Source: Methylobacterium sp. WL1 (GTDB lineage Bacteria; Pseudomonadota; Alphaproteobacteria; Rhizobiales; Beijerinckiaceae). From it: 64,000 bases of DNA. Positions 1 through 8,794 of the stretch are shown here, piece after piece (position 1 is the stretch's first letter; the number at the start of each line of letters is the position of its first letter). The translations under genes and the position numbers were made by a program. The notes below the pieces were generated by a model. That model saw only the letters and a program-made list of their open reading frames with translations, ran no database searches and had not been told where the DNA came from. The stretch lies in the NCBI RefSeq assembly GCF_008000895.1, contig NZ_CP042823.1, positions 4,319,001 through 4,383,000 on the forward strand, in the 5' to 3' direction.

Positions 1-234
1 CATCTGGGCGAACCGGACCTGCGCCATCAGGACATGTTCGGCTCGGACTTCCCGATCTCCGGCATGACCAAGAACTACATCGGCATGCTGCCGCTCCGGC
101 AACGCGTCGCCTCCTGGGCGGCCCTGCGCCGCGCCGGCGACTTCTCCAGCCCCTGGGAGCGGGTGCGCCTGCTGCTGCCGGAATGGCTGGTGCGCAACGT
201 GAAGGACCGGCCGGGGCTTCTGCGGGCCGGTTGA
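1..234 (+). CDS. C-terminal fragment of an unrecognised protein, cut by the window edge
   Basis: The reading frame is open from base 1 and stops with TGA at 232-234, giving the last 77 residues of a protein that starts upstream. The fragment has a GSDFP stretch near its start and an arginine- and leucine-rich tail (SPWERVRLLLPEW). I do not recognise the family: GSDFP is seen in amidohydrolases, but the rest fits a sugar-processing enzyme equally well. A strong terminator follows directly, so this gene closes a plus-strand unit that meets the minus-strand polysaccharide operon head to head. Reality of the coding frame is likely; function is unknown. Confidence 0.6.
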   Translation, partial: HLGEPDLRHQDMFGSDFPISGMTKNYIGMLPLRQRVASWAALRRAGDFSSPWERVRLLLPEWLVRNVKDRPGLLRAG

Positions 235-259
235 GAAGGCGTATCCATCGGATCACGCA

Positions 260-301
260 AAAACAGGCCCGGGAAACCCTGCGGTTTCCCGGGCCTGTTT
301 T
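260..301. terminator. bidirectional intrinsic terminator
   Basis: A perfect 19-bp stem (260-278 with 283-301) closes a 4-base CTGC loop. The stem begins with AAAA and ends with TTTT, so it gives a U-run on either strand. It sits between the stop of the plus-strand fragment (234) and the stop of the convergent minus-strand glycosyltransferase (403), as expected for a shared terminator. Confidence 0.92.
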
Positions 302-402
302 CTTCTCCGTTCCAATGCCCTCGTCAGGTCAGGAACCCGCAGCGGCGCCCGGAATCACGGGTTGGATGCCTGGACGTCCCTGCGACGGGCAAGCCCGATC
401 CG

Positions 403-1369
403 TCAGCGCGTCCCCGGCCCGGCCGCCGCGAGGGGGCGGCTTGCCTGGGCGACGGCCACCAGGGCCGCGCGCAGATGGGTCGGCCGGATCGCGTCCTTGA
501 CCGCCCGGTGCGGCATCAGCCGGAAGGCGGAGAGCAGCGCGCCGGCGGCGGCGCGCCGGTCGCCCCGGGCCGCATGGGCCTGGGCGCCGTCCAGGAAGGC
601 GTCGTAATACCCCTGCACGGTCGCGAAATAGAGGCGCAGGGCCTGAAGGCGCGAAACGCCGAGGGCCGGCGCGTGCCGCCGGAAGACCAGCCGCGTGAAG
701 CGGATCCGGCGGGCGATCAGGCTGTCGAAGGTCCCGGCCGGCCGTTGCCGGAAGTGGACACCGGGCACGGCCACGAAGGCGGCCCCGTGCCGGCGCACCG
801 CCCGGATCTGCCAATCCCAATCCTGGTCGCCGAGCAGCGCCTCGTCGAACAGGCCGACGCTGTCGACCAGGCTCCGGCGCACCACGGTCGCGCCGACCTG
901 CGGGAAGTAGCCGCTCAACATCCGGCGCAGCAGCGCGGCCCCGTCGGCCGGGAGCTCCGCCGGCCAGGGACCGTAGACCGGCTCCAGTTCCGGGGAGGTG
1001 GTGATCACCTGCCCGAAGACGATGCCGAGACCGGGCTCCGCTTCGAGCCGTCGGAGATGGGGGCGGATGTGGCCCGGCAGCCAGACATCGTCGTCGTCGA
1101 GGAACGCCACGAAGGGCGCGCTCGCCCGCAGCAGCGCCGCGTTGCGGGCGGCCCCGCTCCGCACGCGCGACCGGCACGTGGAGGGCGCCGAACGCGGCGG
1201 CGACCTCGGCGGCCGGACCCGCCTGACCGTTGTCGCCCACGATGATCTCGAAGGCGAGATCGGGCGCCTCCAGGGCGCGGATGCTCGCCAGGGCCTCGCG
1301 CAGCAGGGCGGGCCGGTTGCAGGTGGGGACCACCACGGAAACCGTGGCGCGGGGCGCGGGCTGCATCAT
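403..1369 (-). pseudogene. family 2 glycosyltransferase, frameshifted
   Basis: The first part (ATG at 1369, TGA-overlapping ATGA with the upstream gene; an alternative ATG lies at 1375) encodes a GT2 nucleotide-binding start, VSVVVPTCNRPALLREAL, then EIIVGDNG. Near 1160-1170 the frame breaks and the rest continues in another frame: GAARNAALLRA, the metal-binding FLDDDDVWL, then GDQDWDWQ and a C-terminal helical region ending at 403. Joined, the pieces make one normal GT2 of about 320 residues. The span is 967 bases, so one base is extra or two are missing, in a CG-alternating stretch. It is last in the minus-strand sugar operon and probably adds a sugar to the exopolysaccharide repeat unit. 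Whether the break is real cannot be told from here. Confidence 0.8.
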
Positions 1370-2166
1370 GTCCATTCTTCCCAGGCGTCGTAGACGCCGT
1401 TCAGGAGGGCCCCGAAGACCAGGTCGTTGTCGAAATGCGTGACGAAGCTGCGCCCGATGGTCCCGAGCGGCCGCGTCTCCACGGCCTGCGCGTAGACGAT
1501 CCGGTAGCCGGCCTGCTGGGCGGCGCGGGCGGCAGCCGGTGTCCAGTTCGCCGACTGCCCCAGCGGGATCGCGAAGCTGTCGGGCCGGATGCCGAGCCGG
1601 GCTGCGATCGCCCGGCGCGAGCCGTCGAGCTCCTCGGCCGCCCGCTCGGCGCCGAGGCCCCCGAAATTCGGATGGGTGACGGAATGGCTGCCGATCTCGA
1701 CGCCGGCCGAGGCCAGGGCCTCGACCTCGCGCCAGCCCAGGATTCCGCGCGGGCCGGTCCCCGGCCGGTCGAGCCAGCCGGAGACGACGAACAGCGTCCA
1801 CTGAATTCCGTGATCCCGCAGGATCGGCTCCGCGGCGTCCAGCACGCTGCGCCAGCCGTCGTCGAAGGTGATCGCGAGGTCACATGGCTCGCCGTTTCCC
1901 TCCGCGATGGCGGCGGCCGGCACGAAGCGGTAGCCGAGGCGCAGGGCCAGCTCGATCTGGTGCCGGAAGCGCTCGGGTGTGACGTCGTTGACGCCGCATT
2001 CGGGCTGCCCGAGCGAGTGGTAGCAGAGGATGCGCCCGCCCGGCCGCTCACGGCGCGTCCCGGCAACCGCCAGGGTGGTGCGTTCGTAGGCCATCCGGGC
2101 GGCCGCGAACCGCGGACGGGTGAGCCCCACGGTGCGGGCGAGGCTCTTGACCGGTCCGGGGATCAT
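1366..2166 (-). CDS. polysaccharide deacetylase family protein
   Basis: A 266-residue protein of the NodB/CE4 fold. The N-terminal part has ILCYHSLG, then the metal-binding LAITFDDGW motif (two Asp), and later GVEIGSHSVTHPNF, which supplies the His-x3-His metal ligands. CE4 enzymes remove N-acetyl groups from amino sugars of polysaccharides. No signal peptide is evident, so it may act on a cytoplasmic lipid-linked or nucleotide-linked sugar. The start codon overlaps the stop of the aminotransferase gene (ATGA, 2163-2166), and its own stop overlaps the next glycosyltransferase, so it is translationally coupled inside the operon. The family call is secure; the substrate is unknown. Confidence 0.88.
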   Translation of the reverse strand: MIPGPVKSLARTVGLTRPRFAAARMAYERTTLAVAGTRRERPGGRILCYHSLGQPECGVNDVTPERFRHQIELALRLGYRFVPAAAIAEGNGEPCDLAITFDDGWRSVLDAAEPILRDHGIQWTLFVVSGWLDRPGTGPRGILGWREVEALASAGVEIGSHSVTHPNFGGLGAERAAEELDGSRRAIAARLGIRPDSFAIPLGQSANWTPAAARAAQQAGYRIVYAQAVETRPLGTIGRSFVTHFDNDLVFGALLNGVYDAWEEWT

Positions 2167-3299
2167 CGCAGGGCGTCGCGCAGGCCGGCGACGACCTGGT
2201 CCTGCATCGCGTCGTCCATGCCGGCGTAGAGCGGCAGCAGGATCGCGTGGTCGCGCGCCCGCTCCGATTCCGCCAGGGCGAAGCGCCGGGGCGCCTCGGC
2301 GTAGGGCGGCTCCAGGTGGGCGCACATGATGCCCCGGCGGGTGGCGATGCCCTGATCGAGCATCGCCTGCATCACGGCGCCCTGGTCGGCCGTCTCCGGC
2401 AGGCGGATGCAGAAGCTCTGCCAGTTGCTGCGCGAGCCCATCGGCTCGGGCGGCGGCGTCACCTCCGGCAGGTCCGCGAGCCGCGCCCGGTAACCGTCCG
2501 CGAGGGCGCGCCGACGGGCGATCAGGCCGGGCAGCCGGGTGAGCTGCGCACGGCCGATGGCCGCCTGCACGTCGGTCATCCGGTAATTGAAGCCCGCGAC
2601 CGTGTATTCCTCGGCCACCACCCGGGCGCTGCCGTGGCGCGCCACGTCGGACACGCTCATCCCGTGCTGGCGCCACAGCCTGAACTTGCGGTCCCATTCG
2701 GGATTGGCCGTCGTGATCATGCCGCCGTCGCCGGTGGTCAGGACCTTGCGCGGGTGGAACGAGAAGCAGGCGACGTCGCCTGCGGGTCCGCCGATCGGCC
2801 GCCAGACGTCGCCCTGGAGCCGCTCGGAGCCGATCGCGCAGGCCGCGTCCTCGATCACCGGGATGCCGGACCGGCGCCCGAGCGCCACGATGGCCTCGAG
2901 GTCGCAGGGCATGCCCATCTGGTGGACGCAGACGATCGCCCTGGTCCGCTCGGTCACCGCCGCGGCGGCGGCCTCCGGGGCCATGTTGAAGGTCGCCGGG
3001 TCGATGTCGACGAAGATCGGCGTCGCCCCGCACTGGGCGATGGCGTTGGCGGTGGCGATGAAGCTGTGGCTCACCGTCACCACCTCGTCGCCGGGTCCGA
3101 CCCCGGCGGCGAGGAGCGCGAGATGCAGCGCGGTGGTGCAGTTCGAGACCGCGCAGGCATGGGGCGCGCCGACGATCGCGGCGAACTCCGCCTCGAAGGC
3201 CGCGACCTGCGGCCCCTGGGTCAGCCAGCCGGACCGGACGACGGCGGCGGCGGCCTCCGCTTCCGGCTCGCCGACATCGGGTTTCGCGATCGGGATCAT
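2163..3299 (-). CDS. DegT/DnrJ/EryC1/StrS family sugar aminotransferase
   Basis: A 378-residue PLP-dependent aminotransferase. It begins IPIAKPDVGEPE and has SNCTTALHLALLAAGVGPGD, the VIEDAACAIGS cofactor-binding strand, and FSFHPRKVLTTGDGGM, which holds the Schiff-base lysine. Members convert keto-sugar nucleotides to amino-sugar nucleotides using glutamate. The ATG at 3299 overlaps the TGA of the upstream epimerase gene. This is one of two different DegT enzymes in the operon; their low similarity suggests different keto sugars, or one acting at C-3 and one at C-4. Family assignment is firm; regiochemistry is inferred only. Confidence 0.92.
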   Translation of the reverse strand: MIPIAKPDVGEPEAEAAAAVVRSGWLTQGPQVAAFEAEFAAIVGAPHACAVSNCTTALHLALLAAGVGPGDEVVTVSHSFIATANAIAQCGATPIFVDIDPATFNMAPEAAAAAVTERTRAIVCVHQMGMPCDLEAIVALGRRSGIPVIEDAACAIGSERLQGDVWRPIGGPAGDVACFSFHPRKVLTTGDGGMITTANPEWDRKFRLWRQHGMSVSDVARHGSARVVAEEYTVAGFNYRMTDVQAAIGRAQLTRLPGLIARRRALADGYRARLADLPEVTPPPEPMGSRSNWQSFCIRLPETADQGAVMQAMLDQGIATRRGIMCAHLEPPYAEAPRRFALAESERARDHAILLPLYAGMDDAMQDQVVAGLRDALR

Positions 3300-4327
3300 G
3301 CCAGCGCCCGCCTCAGGTGATCCGAACCGGCCTCGTCGCTCCACCAGGACACCAGGTCGGCGAGGCCCTCGGCCGCCCCGATCTCGGCCTCGAAGCCGAT
3401 CAGATCCCGGGCGAGGCTGGTGTCGCACAGGCGCCGGGGCACCGGGTTCACGGCGCGCTCGGCCTCATGGATCAGCGGGGTGCCGTCCCGGCCCATGATC
3501 CGGGTGAGATGGCCGGCGAGATCGACCAGGGAGGTCTCCACGCCGGTGCCGACATTCAGCACCACGTCGGTGGCCGGTGCGGTCGCCGACAGGATGTTGG
3601 CCCGGGCGATGTCGCGGACATGGACGAGGTCCATGGTCTGCAGGCCGTCACCGAACACGATGGGGGACTGACCCTCGGCCAGGCGCTGCATCCAGCGCAC
3701 CATCACCTCGGTGTAGCGGCCGGTCAGGTCCATGCGCGGCCCGTAGGCGTTGAAGTAGCGCAGGGCGACGTAGTCCAGGCCGTACATGTCGTTGAACGAG
3801 CGCAGCAGGCCCTCGCCGAACGACTTGGCCGCCCCGTAGAGGGTGCGGTTGTCGTATGGGTGGTGCTTCTCCGTGGTCGGGAAGCTCTCGGCCATGCCGT
3901 AGACCGACGCGGACGAGGCCATCACCACCTTGGCGACGCCGGCCTCGACGCAGCGCTCCAGCAGGTCGAAGGTCGCGGTCGCCATCACCTCGAAGGCCTG
4001 ACGCGGCTCGGCGGCGCATTGGGTGATCCGGAGGGCCGCCTGGTGGAACACCACGTCGGTGCCCTTGACCAGGCCGTCCATCAGGGCCCGGTCGCGGATG
4101 TCGCCCTGCACCAGCCGGACACGGCCCGAGCCGAGGGCGTCCTTCAGGTTCTCGGGCCGCCCGCGGACCATGTTGTCGACGGCCACGATCTCGTCGCAGC
4201 CGGCCTCGACCAGCAGGTCGATGATGTGGGATCCGATGAAGCCGGATCCGCCGGTGACGAGGATCCGGGTCCCGCGCAGGTCGCCGGCGAAGCGGCGTCC
4301 CTTGCTGACATCACGCAGCTTTTGCAT
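3296..4327 (-). CDS. NAD-dependent epimerase/dehydratase (extended SDR)
   Basis: A 343-residue extended short-chain dehydrogenase. It shows the NAD-binding TGGSGFIGSH at about residues 26-35, DNMVRGRPENL after the second strand, the catalytic serine region ASSASVYG and the YxxxK motif YGAAKSFGE, then LRYFNAYGPR. Such proteins epimerise or dehydrate nucleotide-activated sugars. The gene starts 17 bases inside the end of the preceding aminotransferase gene and its stop overlaps the next start (ATGA). With two aminotransferases, an oxidoreductase and an acetyltransferase alongside, it is likely to supply one step of an amino-sugar nucleotide pathway. Confidence 0.92.
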   Translation of the reverse strand: MQKLRDVSKGRRFAGDLRGTRILVTGGSGFIGSHIIDLLVEAGCDEIVAVDNMVRGRPENLKDALGSGRVRLVQGDIRDRALMDGLVKGTDVVFHQAALRITQCAAEPRQAFEVMATATFDLLERCVEAGVAKVVMASSASVYGMAESFPTTEKHHPYDNRTLYGAAKSFGEGLLRSFNDMYGLDYVALRYFNAYGPRMDLTGRYTEVMVRWMQRLAEGQSPIVFGDGLQTMDLVHVRDIARANILSATAPATDVVLNVGTGVETSLVDLAGHLTRIMGRDGTPLIHEAERAVNPVPRRLCDTSLARDLIGFEAEIGAAEGLADLVSWWSDEAGSDHLRRALA

Positions 4328-5426
4328 CGGCGACCTCGCAGTAGCTCGAGACGGCCCGGCAGACGCTGTCGATCTGGCTGGACGTCAGTTCCGGGAACAT
4401 CGGCAGGGACAGGGTCCGGGCGGCCAGGCGCTCGGTGACCGGCAGGCGGCCGGTCCCGTCGTCGAGGTGGCGGTAGGCGGGCTGCCTGTGGACCGGGACG
4501 GGGTAGTGGATCCCGGTGGCGACGCCGGCCTCGGCCAAGTGCTGGCGCAGGCCCTCGCGGTCGGGGGTGCTGACCGCGTAGACGTGGAAGGCGTGGTCGC
4601 GTCCGGCCGGACCGGGCAGGTCGAGCCCGAGGCCTGCGAGCCGCGCGCCGTACTCGGCCGCGACCGCCTGCCGGGCCCGGGTCCAGCCCTCCAGGTAGGG
4701 GAGCTTGGTGCCCAGGACCGCGCCCTGGACCCCGTCCATGCGCAGGTTGAAGCCGTGCCGGACGTGGTTGTACTTGCCCTGTTGGCCCCAATCGCGCAGG
4801 CACCGCGCCGCCTCGGCGAGGTCGTCCCGGTCGGTGACGATGGCACCGCCCTCGCCGTACGCGCCCAGGTTCTTGCCGGGATAGAAGCTGAAGCAGCCGA
4901 TATCCCCGATCGTGCCGGCTTTCCGGCCGCCGTGCTCGGCGAGATGCGCCTGCGCGGCGTCCTCCACCAGGGCGAGGCCGTGGCGCCGGGCGATGGCCCC
5001 GAGCGCGTCCAGATCGGCCATGCGGCCGTGGAGGTGCACCGGCAGGATCGCCTTGGTGCGGGGCGTGATCGCCGCCTCGACCAGGGCCGGATCCATGGTC
5101 CAGGTCACCGGGTCGATGTCGACGAGGACCGGCGTCGCGCCGGCGTAGAGCACCGCCGCGACGGTGGCCACGAAGGTGGCCGAGACCGTGATCACCTCGT
5201 CGCCCGGGCCGATATCCAGGGCCAGCAGCGCGAGATGGAGCGCCGCGGTGCCGCTGCTGACGGCGACCGCGTGCTTGGCGCCGCAGGCCTCGGCGAAGGC
5301 CGCCTCGAACGCGGTGACCGCCGGTCCGAGGACGAAGTCGCCGCTGCGCAGGACGTTGAGGACGGCGGTCTCGACGTCGCCGCCGATGGCCGCGTATTGC
5401 GCCTTGAGGTCGAGAAACGGGATCAC
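4311..5426 (-). CDS. DegT/DnrJ/EryC1/StrS family aminotransferase (WbpE/WlbC-like)
   Basis: A 371-residue PLP aminotransferase starting IPFLDLKAQYAA. The start is taken as GTG at 5426 because it forms a GTGA overlap with the stop of the oxidoreductase gene; longer starts upstream lie within that gene. Conserved stretches are SSGTAALHLALLALDIGPGDE, ALVEDAAQAHLAEHGG, and FSFYPGKNLGAYGEGG with the cofactor lysine, then HYPVPVHRQPAY. Being placed directly after a Gfo/Idh/MocA dehydrogenase and a hexapeptide acetyltransferase, it resembles the aminotransferase of the UDP-diacetamido-uronic acid route (WbpB-WbpE-WbpD). That pathway assignment is inference from gene order. Confidence 0.9.
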   Translation of the reverse strand: MIPFLDLKAQYAAIGGDVETAVLNVLRSGDFVLGPAVTAFEAAFAEACGAKHAVAVSSGTAALHLALLALDIGPGDEVITVSATFVATVAAVLYAGATPVLVDIDPVTWTMDPALVEAAITPRTKAILPVHLHGRMADLDALGAIARRHGLALVEDAAQAHLAEHGGRKAGTIGDIGCFSFYPGKNLGAYGEGGAIVTDRDDLAEAARCLRDWGQQGKYNHVRHGFNLRMDGVQGAVLGTKLPYLEGWTRARQAVAAEYGARLAGLGLDLPGPAGRDHAFHVYAVSTPDREGLRQHLAEAGVATGIHYPVPVHRQPAYRHLDDGTGRLPVTERLAARTLSLPMFPELTSSQIDSVCRAVSSYCEVADAKAA

Positions 5427-6451
5427 GAGGCCCTCGCAAGTGGCATGAGGTCGATCGGGTGGCCGTTCTGGCGCAGGGAGCGCATCGCGGCCTCGAGGAG
5501 TTCGACCACGCGCAAGCCGCTGTGGCCGTCGGTCTTCGGCGCCTTGCCGGTCTCGATGCAGTCGACGAAGTGCTCGATCTCGACGACGAGCGCCTCGCGG
5601 AAGGAGAGGTGCGGCGACCACATGTCCCCGGTCCGGTAGGAGACCATCAGCTCGGTGATGTCCCCGGAGCCGTCGCCGACGGTGACGCCGCGGTCGTAGA
5701 CCTTGACCTTCTCGATCGGGTCCAGGTCGTTGTAGACGATCATCTTCTTGCTGCCGCCGATCAGCGTCTGCCGGACCTTCACGGGGGCCAGCCAGTTGAC
5801 GTTGATCTGCGCGACGACGCCGCGCGGGTAGAAGATCGTCAGGTGGGCCATGTTCTCGGGGCGGCCGCTGAAATGGCCGGTGCCGCTCGCCGAGATCGCC
5901 ACCGGGGCGAGGTCCAGGACATGGTCGAGGATCGCGAGATCATGGACCGCGAGATCCCAGATCACGTTCACGTCGCGCTGGAACAGGCCGAGGTTCACCC
6001 GGGTCGAGTCGTAGTAGAAGACCTCGCCGAGCGCGCCGTCCTTGATCAGGTCGTTGATCTTCTCGACCGCGCCCGTGTAGACGAAGGTGTGGTCGACCAT
6101 GAGGGTCAGGTTGCGCTTGGCCGCCTCCTCGATCAGCAGCCGCGCCTCGAAGGCCGAGGACGTGATCGGCTTCTCGATGAAGACGTGCTTGCCGGCCCGG
6201 AGCGCGTTGATGGCAATCTCGAAATGCGAGCTCACCGGGGTCGCCACCATGACGGCGTCGATCTCGGGATCCGCGACGAGGTCGCGCCAATCCTGGTGAA
6301 GCTGAGCGGCGGGATACCGCTTGCCCGCCCGGGCGAGCGCCGCGGCCGACTGGTCGGCGATGGCCGCGAGCCGGCACTGCTCGGTCTCCGAAGTGCAGCG
6401 GGCCAGGTTCGGCCCCCAGTAGCCGTAGCCGACGATTCCGATGGCGATCAT
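5423..6451 (-). CDS. Gfo/Idh/MocA family oxidoreductase
   Basis: A 342-residue NAD(P)-dependent sugar dehydrogenase. The N-terminal Rossmann motif is GIVGYGYWGPNLAR, followed by the hallmark AGKHVFIEKPIT with the conserved EKP lysine, then NVIWDLAVHDLAILD, where His and Asp line the active site. ATG at 6451 begins the Rossmann strand; it lies 14 bases after the stop of the acetyltransferase gene. Relatives oxidise UDP-sugars at C-3 so that an aminotransferase can act, which matches the gene that follows. Substrate is inferred from context, not from a diagnostic residue. Confidence 0.9.
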   Translation of the reverse strand: MIAIGIVGYGYWGPNLARCTSETEQCRLAAIADQSAAALARAGKRYPAAQLHQDWRDLVADPEIDAVMVATPVSSHFEIAINALRAGKHVFIEKPITSSAFEARLLIEEAAKRNLTLMVDHTFVYTGAVEKINDLIKDGALGEVFYYDSTRVNLGLFQRDVNVIWDLAVHDLAILDHVLDLAPVAISASGTGHFSGRPENMAHLTIFYPRGVVAQINVNWLAPVKVRQTLIGGSKKMIVYNDLDPIEKVKVYDRGVTVGDGSGDITELMVSYRTGDMWSPHLSFREALVVEIEHFVDCIETGKAPKTDGHSGLRVVELLEAAMRSLRQNGHPIDLMPLARAS

Positions 6452-6465
6452 GTGCGTGTGTCCCC

Positions 6466-6996
6466 TCAAGCGATCTGCAGAGGCTCGGCCGCCGCCGGCC
6501 GGGACGGCCGTTGGGACCGCGCGCGCTTCTGGCGCGTGTCGCCGATGACCCGGGCGGGGCATCCGGCGACGATGGCGTAGGGTGGGACGTCGCGGGTCAC
6601 GACCGCGCCTGCGCCGACGAGGGCGCCCTCCCCGATGGTGATGCCGGCCACGATGGTGGCGTTGGAGCCGATCGAGGCGCGATCCCCGACCAGGGTCTCG
6701 ACGAGCTCCCAGTCGCCGTCGCGCTTCAGGCTGCCGTCCGCGTTCGTGGCCTCCGGATAGCGCTCGTTGGTGAAGACCACGCCGTGCCCGACGAAGACTT
6801 CCGCGCCGATCGACACGCCTTCGCAGATGAAGGTGTGCGAGGAGATCTTGCAGCGGGGGCCGATGGTGCTGTTGCGCTGGATCTCGACGAAGGGCCCGAT
6901 GAGCGACCCGGTCTTTATTTCACATCCGTAAATATTAACGAGATCCGGGTAGAATATACCCACGTCTCGCTCAATATCCGCATCGGTAATCGGCAT
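6466..6996 (-). CDS. hexapeptide-repeat N-acetyltransferase (WbpD/WlbB-like)
   Basis: A 176-residue left-handed beta-helix acetyltransferase. Hexapeptide repeats run through the protein, e.g. IGPFVEIQRNSTIGPRC, then VFTNERYPEA, IGSNATIVAGITIGEGALVG and AGAVVTRDVPPYAIVAGCPA, the typical CoA-site tail. A clear ribosome-binding site AAGGAG (7005-7010) precedes ATG 6996. It is the first gene of the minus-strand operon, before the dehydrogenase and aminotransferase. Such enzymes acetylate amino-sugar nucleotides, e.g. the 3-amino group in UDP-diacetamido-glucuronate synthesis. The arginine-rich C-terminal 25 residues (RQKRARSQRPSRP) lie outside the fold. Confidence 0.9.
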   Translation of the reverse strand: MPITDADIERDVGIFYPDLVNIYGCEIKTGSLIGPFVEIQRNSTIGPRCKISSHTFICEGVSIGAEVFVGHGVVFTNERYPEATNADGSLKRDGDWELVETLVGDRASIGSNATIVAGITIGEGALVGAGAVVTRDVPPYAIVAGCPARVIGDTRQKRARSQRPSRPAAAEPLQIA

Positions 6997-7262
6997 CCCC
7001 GCAACTCCTTCTGCCGAACTTCTGTGCGGCAAAACTGCGCGGACCTGCGGACGATCGGGAACCCAGGCTTTCGATACCCGTCCCTCCCCCGAAAGGTGCA
7101 CCGCCCTTCCCCGGGGCGGCGCGGCCCCCGGGGGCCTACCTCGAAAGGCGCAAGGCGCCGCGCCGGAGCGGAACGCCGGCCTCCTTTTGGACGAGTCCCG
7201 GCGAACTGCGCCGCTGCGCATCATGCCGGCTGAGCTGTGCCCGAGCATGAAGGGACGACGCG

Positions 7263-8657
7263 TTGAACACCTGGTCCCATCCGGCCTGTCCCGAAATCTT
7301 CGCGGCCAGTGCGCTCGCCGCCGAAGCGGATACCGGTTCGACGACAGTGAGCGCGTCGAATCACAGACCCAGAGCCGTCCGCAGGGGGGCGTCGCTGCGA
7401 AGTGTCTTCGCAACCGGCGCGGCGATCCTGCTGACGCTGGCCGCGCAGCCGGCCTTCGCCGAATACCGGATCGCGGCGGGCGATTCCCTCGAGGTGACGG
7501 CGCTCAGCATTCCCGGGTTCAAGCAGGAGGCCACGGTCGGGATCGACGGCACCGTCATGGTGCCGCTGCTCGGCGAGGTGCCGGCGGTCGGGCTGACGGT
7601 GTCGGAGTTCCGCAAGACCCTGCAGAAGGCGCTGCCGGCCAAGGCGGTGCGGCAGCGCAACGCGGAGGGCAAGGAATCGATCGCCGTGATCGAGCCCGAC
7701 GAGATCGGGGTGCGGATCGCGAAGTACCAGCCGGTCTACCTGAGCGGCGACGTGACCAAGCAGGGCGAGCACCCGTTCCATCCCGGCATGACCGTCCGGC
7801 AGGCGGTGGCGCTGGCGGGCGGCTACAACCTCCTGCGCTTCCGGATGGAGAACCCGGTCGTCGAGAGCGCCAACCTGCGCGCCGAGTACGACAGCGTCTG
7901 GGCGAGCATCGCCCGGGAGAGCGCCAACGTCTGGCGGCTCAAGGCGGTCATCGCGGCGGCGCGGGCCGACAAGGCGGCGCCGGCCGGGGCGGACCCGAAC
8001 GTCCCGCCGGTCCGGGCGAGCGTCGCGCAGAAGCTCGCCGAGCAGCAGCTGCGCGTGCAGATGTCCGACGTCGCCAAGGAGAAGGAGTACCTGCAGCGCT
8101 CCCTCACCCGCTCCCAGAACCAGCTGGTCAGCCTGACCGAGCAGCAGGCCAAGGAGAAGGAAGGCGTCACCGCCGACGCGGACGATTACGACGCGGTGCG
8201 GGCACTGTTCCAGCGCGGCGCCGTCGTGACGACGCGGCTGACGGATGCCCGGCGGGCGGTACTGCTGTCCTCGACCCGGGCGCTCCAGACCACCGTCCAG
8301 GTGGCGCAGCTGGAGCGCGACAAGGGTGAGCTGACCCGCAAGCTCGAACGGGTCGACGACCAGCAGGCCATGGATGCCATGGAGAAGCTGCAGGTTTCGG
8401 AAGACAACCTGACCGCGCTCCGCTCGCGCCTGAACAGCATCAACGACAAGCTGGTCTATACCGGCGCGCTGCGCAGCCAGCTCCTGTCCGGCAGCCGCGC
8501 CCGGGCGTCGATCGCCGTCTTCCGCCCCAACAGCACCACCCCGAGCGCGGTCGACGCCGCCGAGGACATGGAGCTCCAGCCGGGCGACGTCGTGGAGGTG
8601 GTGCTCAAGCCGGACCCCGCCATGCGGGGGATCGGCGACGGCGCCGGCCAGAACTGA
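7263..8657 (+). CDS. polysaccharide biosynthesis/export protein (ExoF/Wza-like)
   Basis: A 464-residue periplasmic export protein. After a long N-terminus, a hydrophobic signal segment (about residues 47-66, ending AQPAFA before EYRIAAGDSLEV) precedes the poly_export domain (residues about 67-140) and an SLBB-like domain (YQPVYLSGDVTKQGEHPF). A long, charged coiled-coil region of about 150 residues fills residues 245-400, as in ExoF-type rather than enteric Wza proteins, and the C-terminus ends LQPGDVVEVVLKPD. The start is uncertain: TTG at 7263 is the longest option, and a GTG about 30 codons downstream would leave a more typical signal peptide. It heads the export operon with the Wzz/CpsD gene. 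Confidence 0.87.
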   Translation: MNTWSHPACPEIFAASALAAEADTGSTTVSASNHRPRAVRRGASLRSVFATGAAILLTLAAQPAFAEYRIAAGDSLEVTALSIPGFKQEATVGIDGTVMVPLLGEVPAVGLTVSEFRKTLQKALPAKAVRQRNAEGKESIAVIEPDEIGVRIAKYQPVYLSGDVTKQGEHPFHPGMTVRQAVALAGGYNLLRFRMENPVVESANLRAEYDSVWASIARESANVWRLKAVIAAARADKAAPAGADPNVPPVRASVAQKLAEQQLRVQMSDVAKEKEYLQRSLTRSQNQLVSLTEQQAKEKEGVTADADDYDAVRALFQRGAVVTTRLTDARRAVLLSSTRALQTTVQVAQLERDKGELTRKLERVDDQQAMDAMEKLQVSEDNLTALRSRLNSINDKLVYTGALRSQLLSGSRARASIAVFRPNSTTPSAVDAAEDMELQPGDVVEVVLKPDPAMRGIGDGAGQN

Positions 8658-8794
8658 CGCCACCGGATGCCCATCGCGCCGGACGGCGACCGCCGGCCTT
8701 CGGGACAAGACACGCCAGAACACACGCTTAGCCCGTCGTTCAGGATCCGGGATCCGAGACGATGCGCAAACCCCGCCCCGGTGAGGGACACGCC

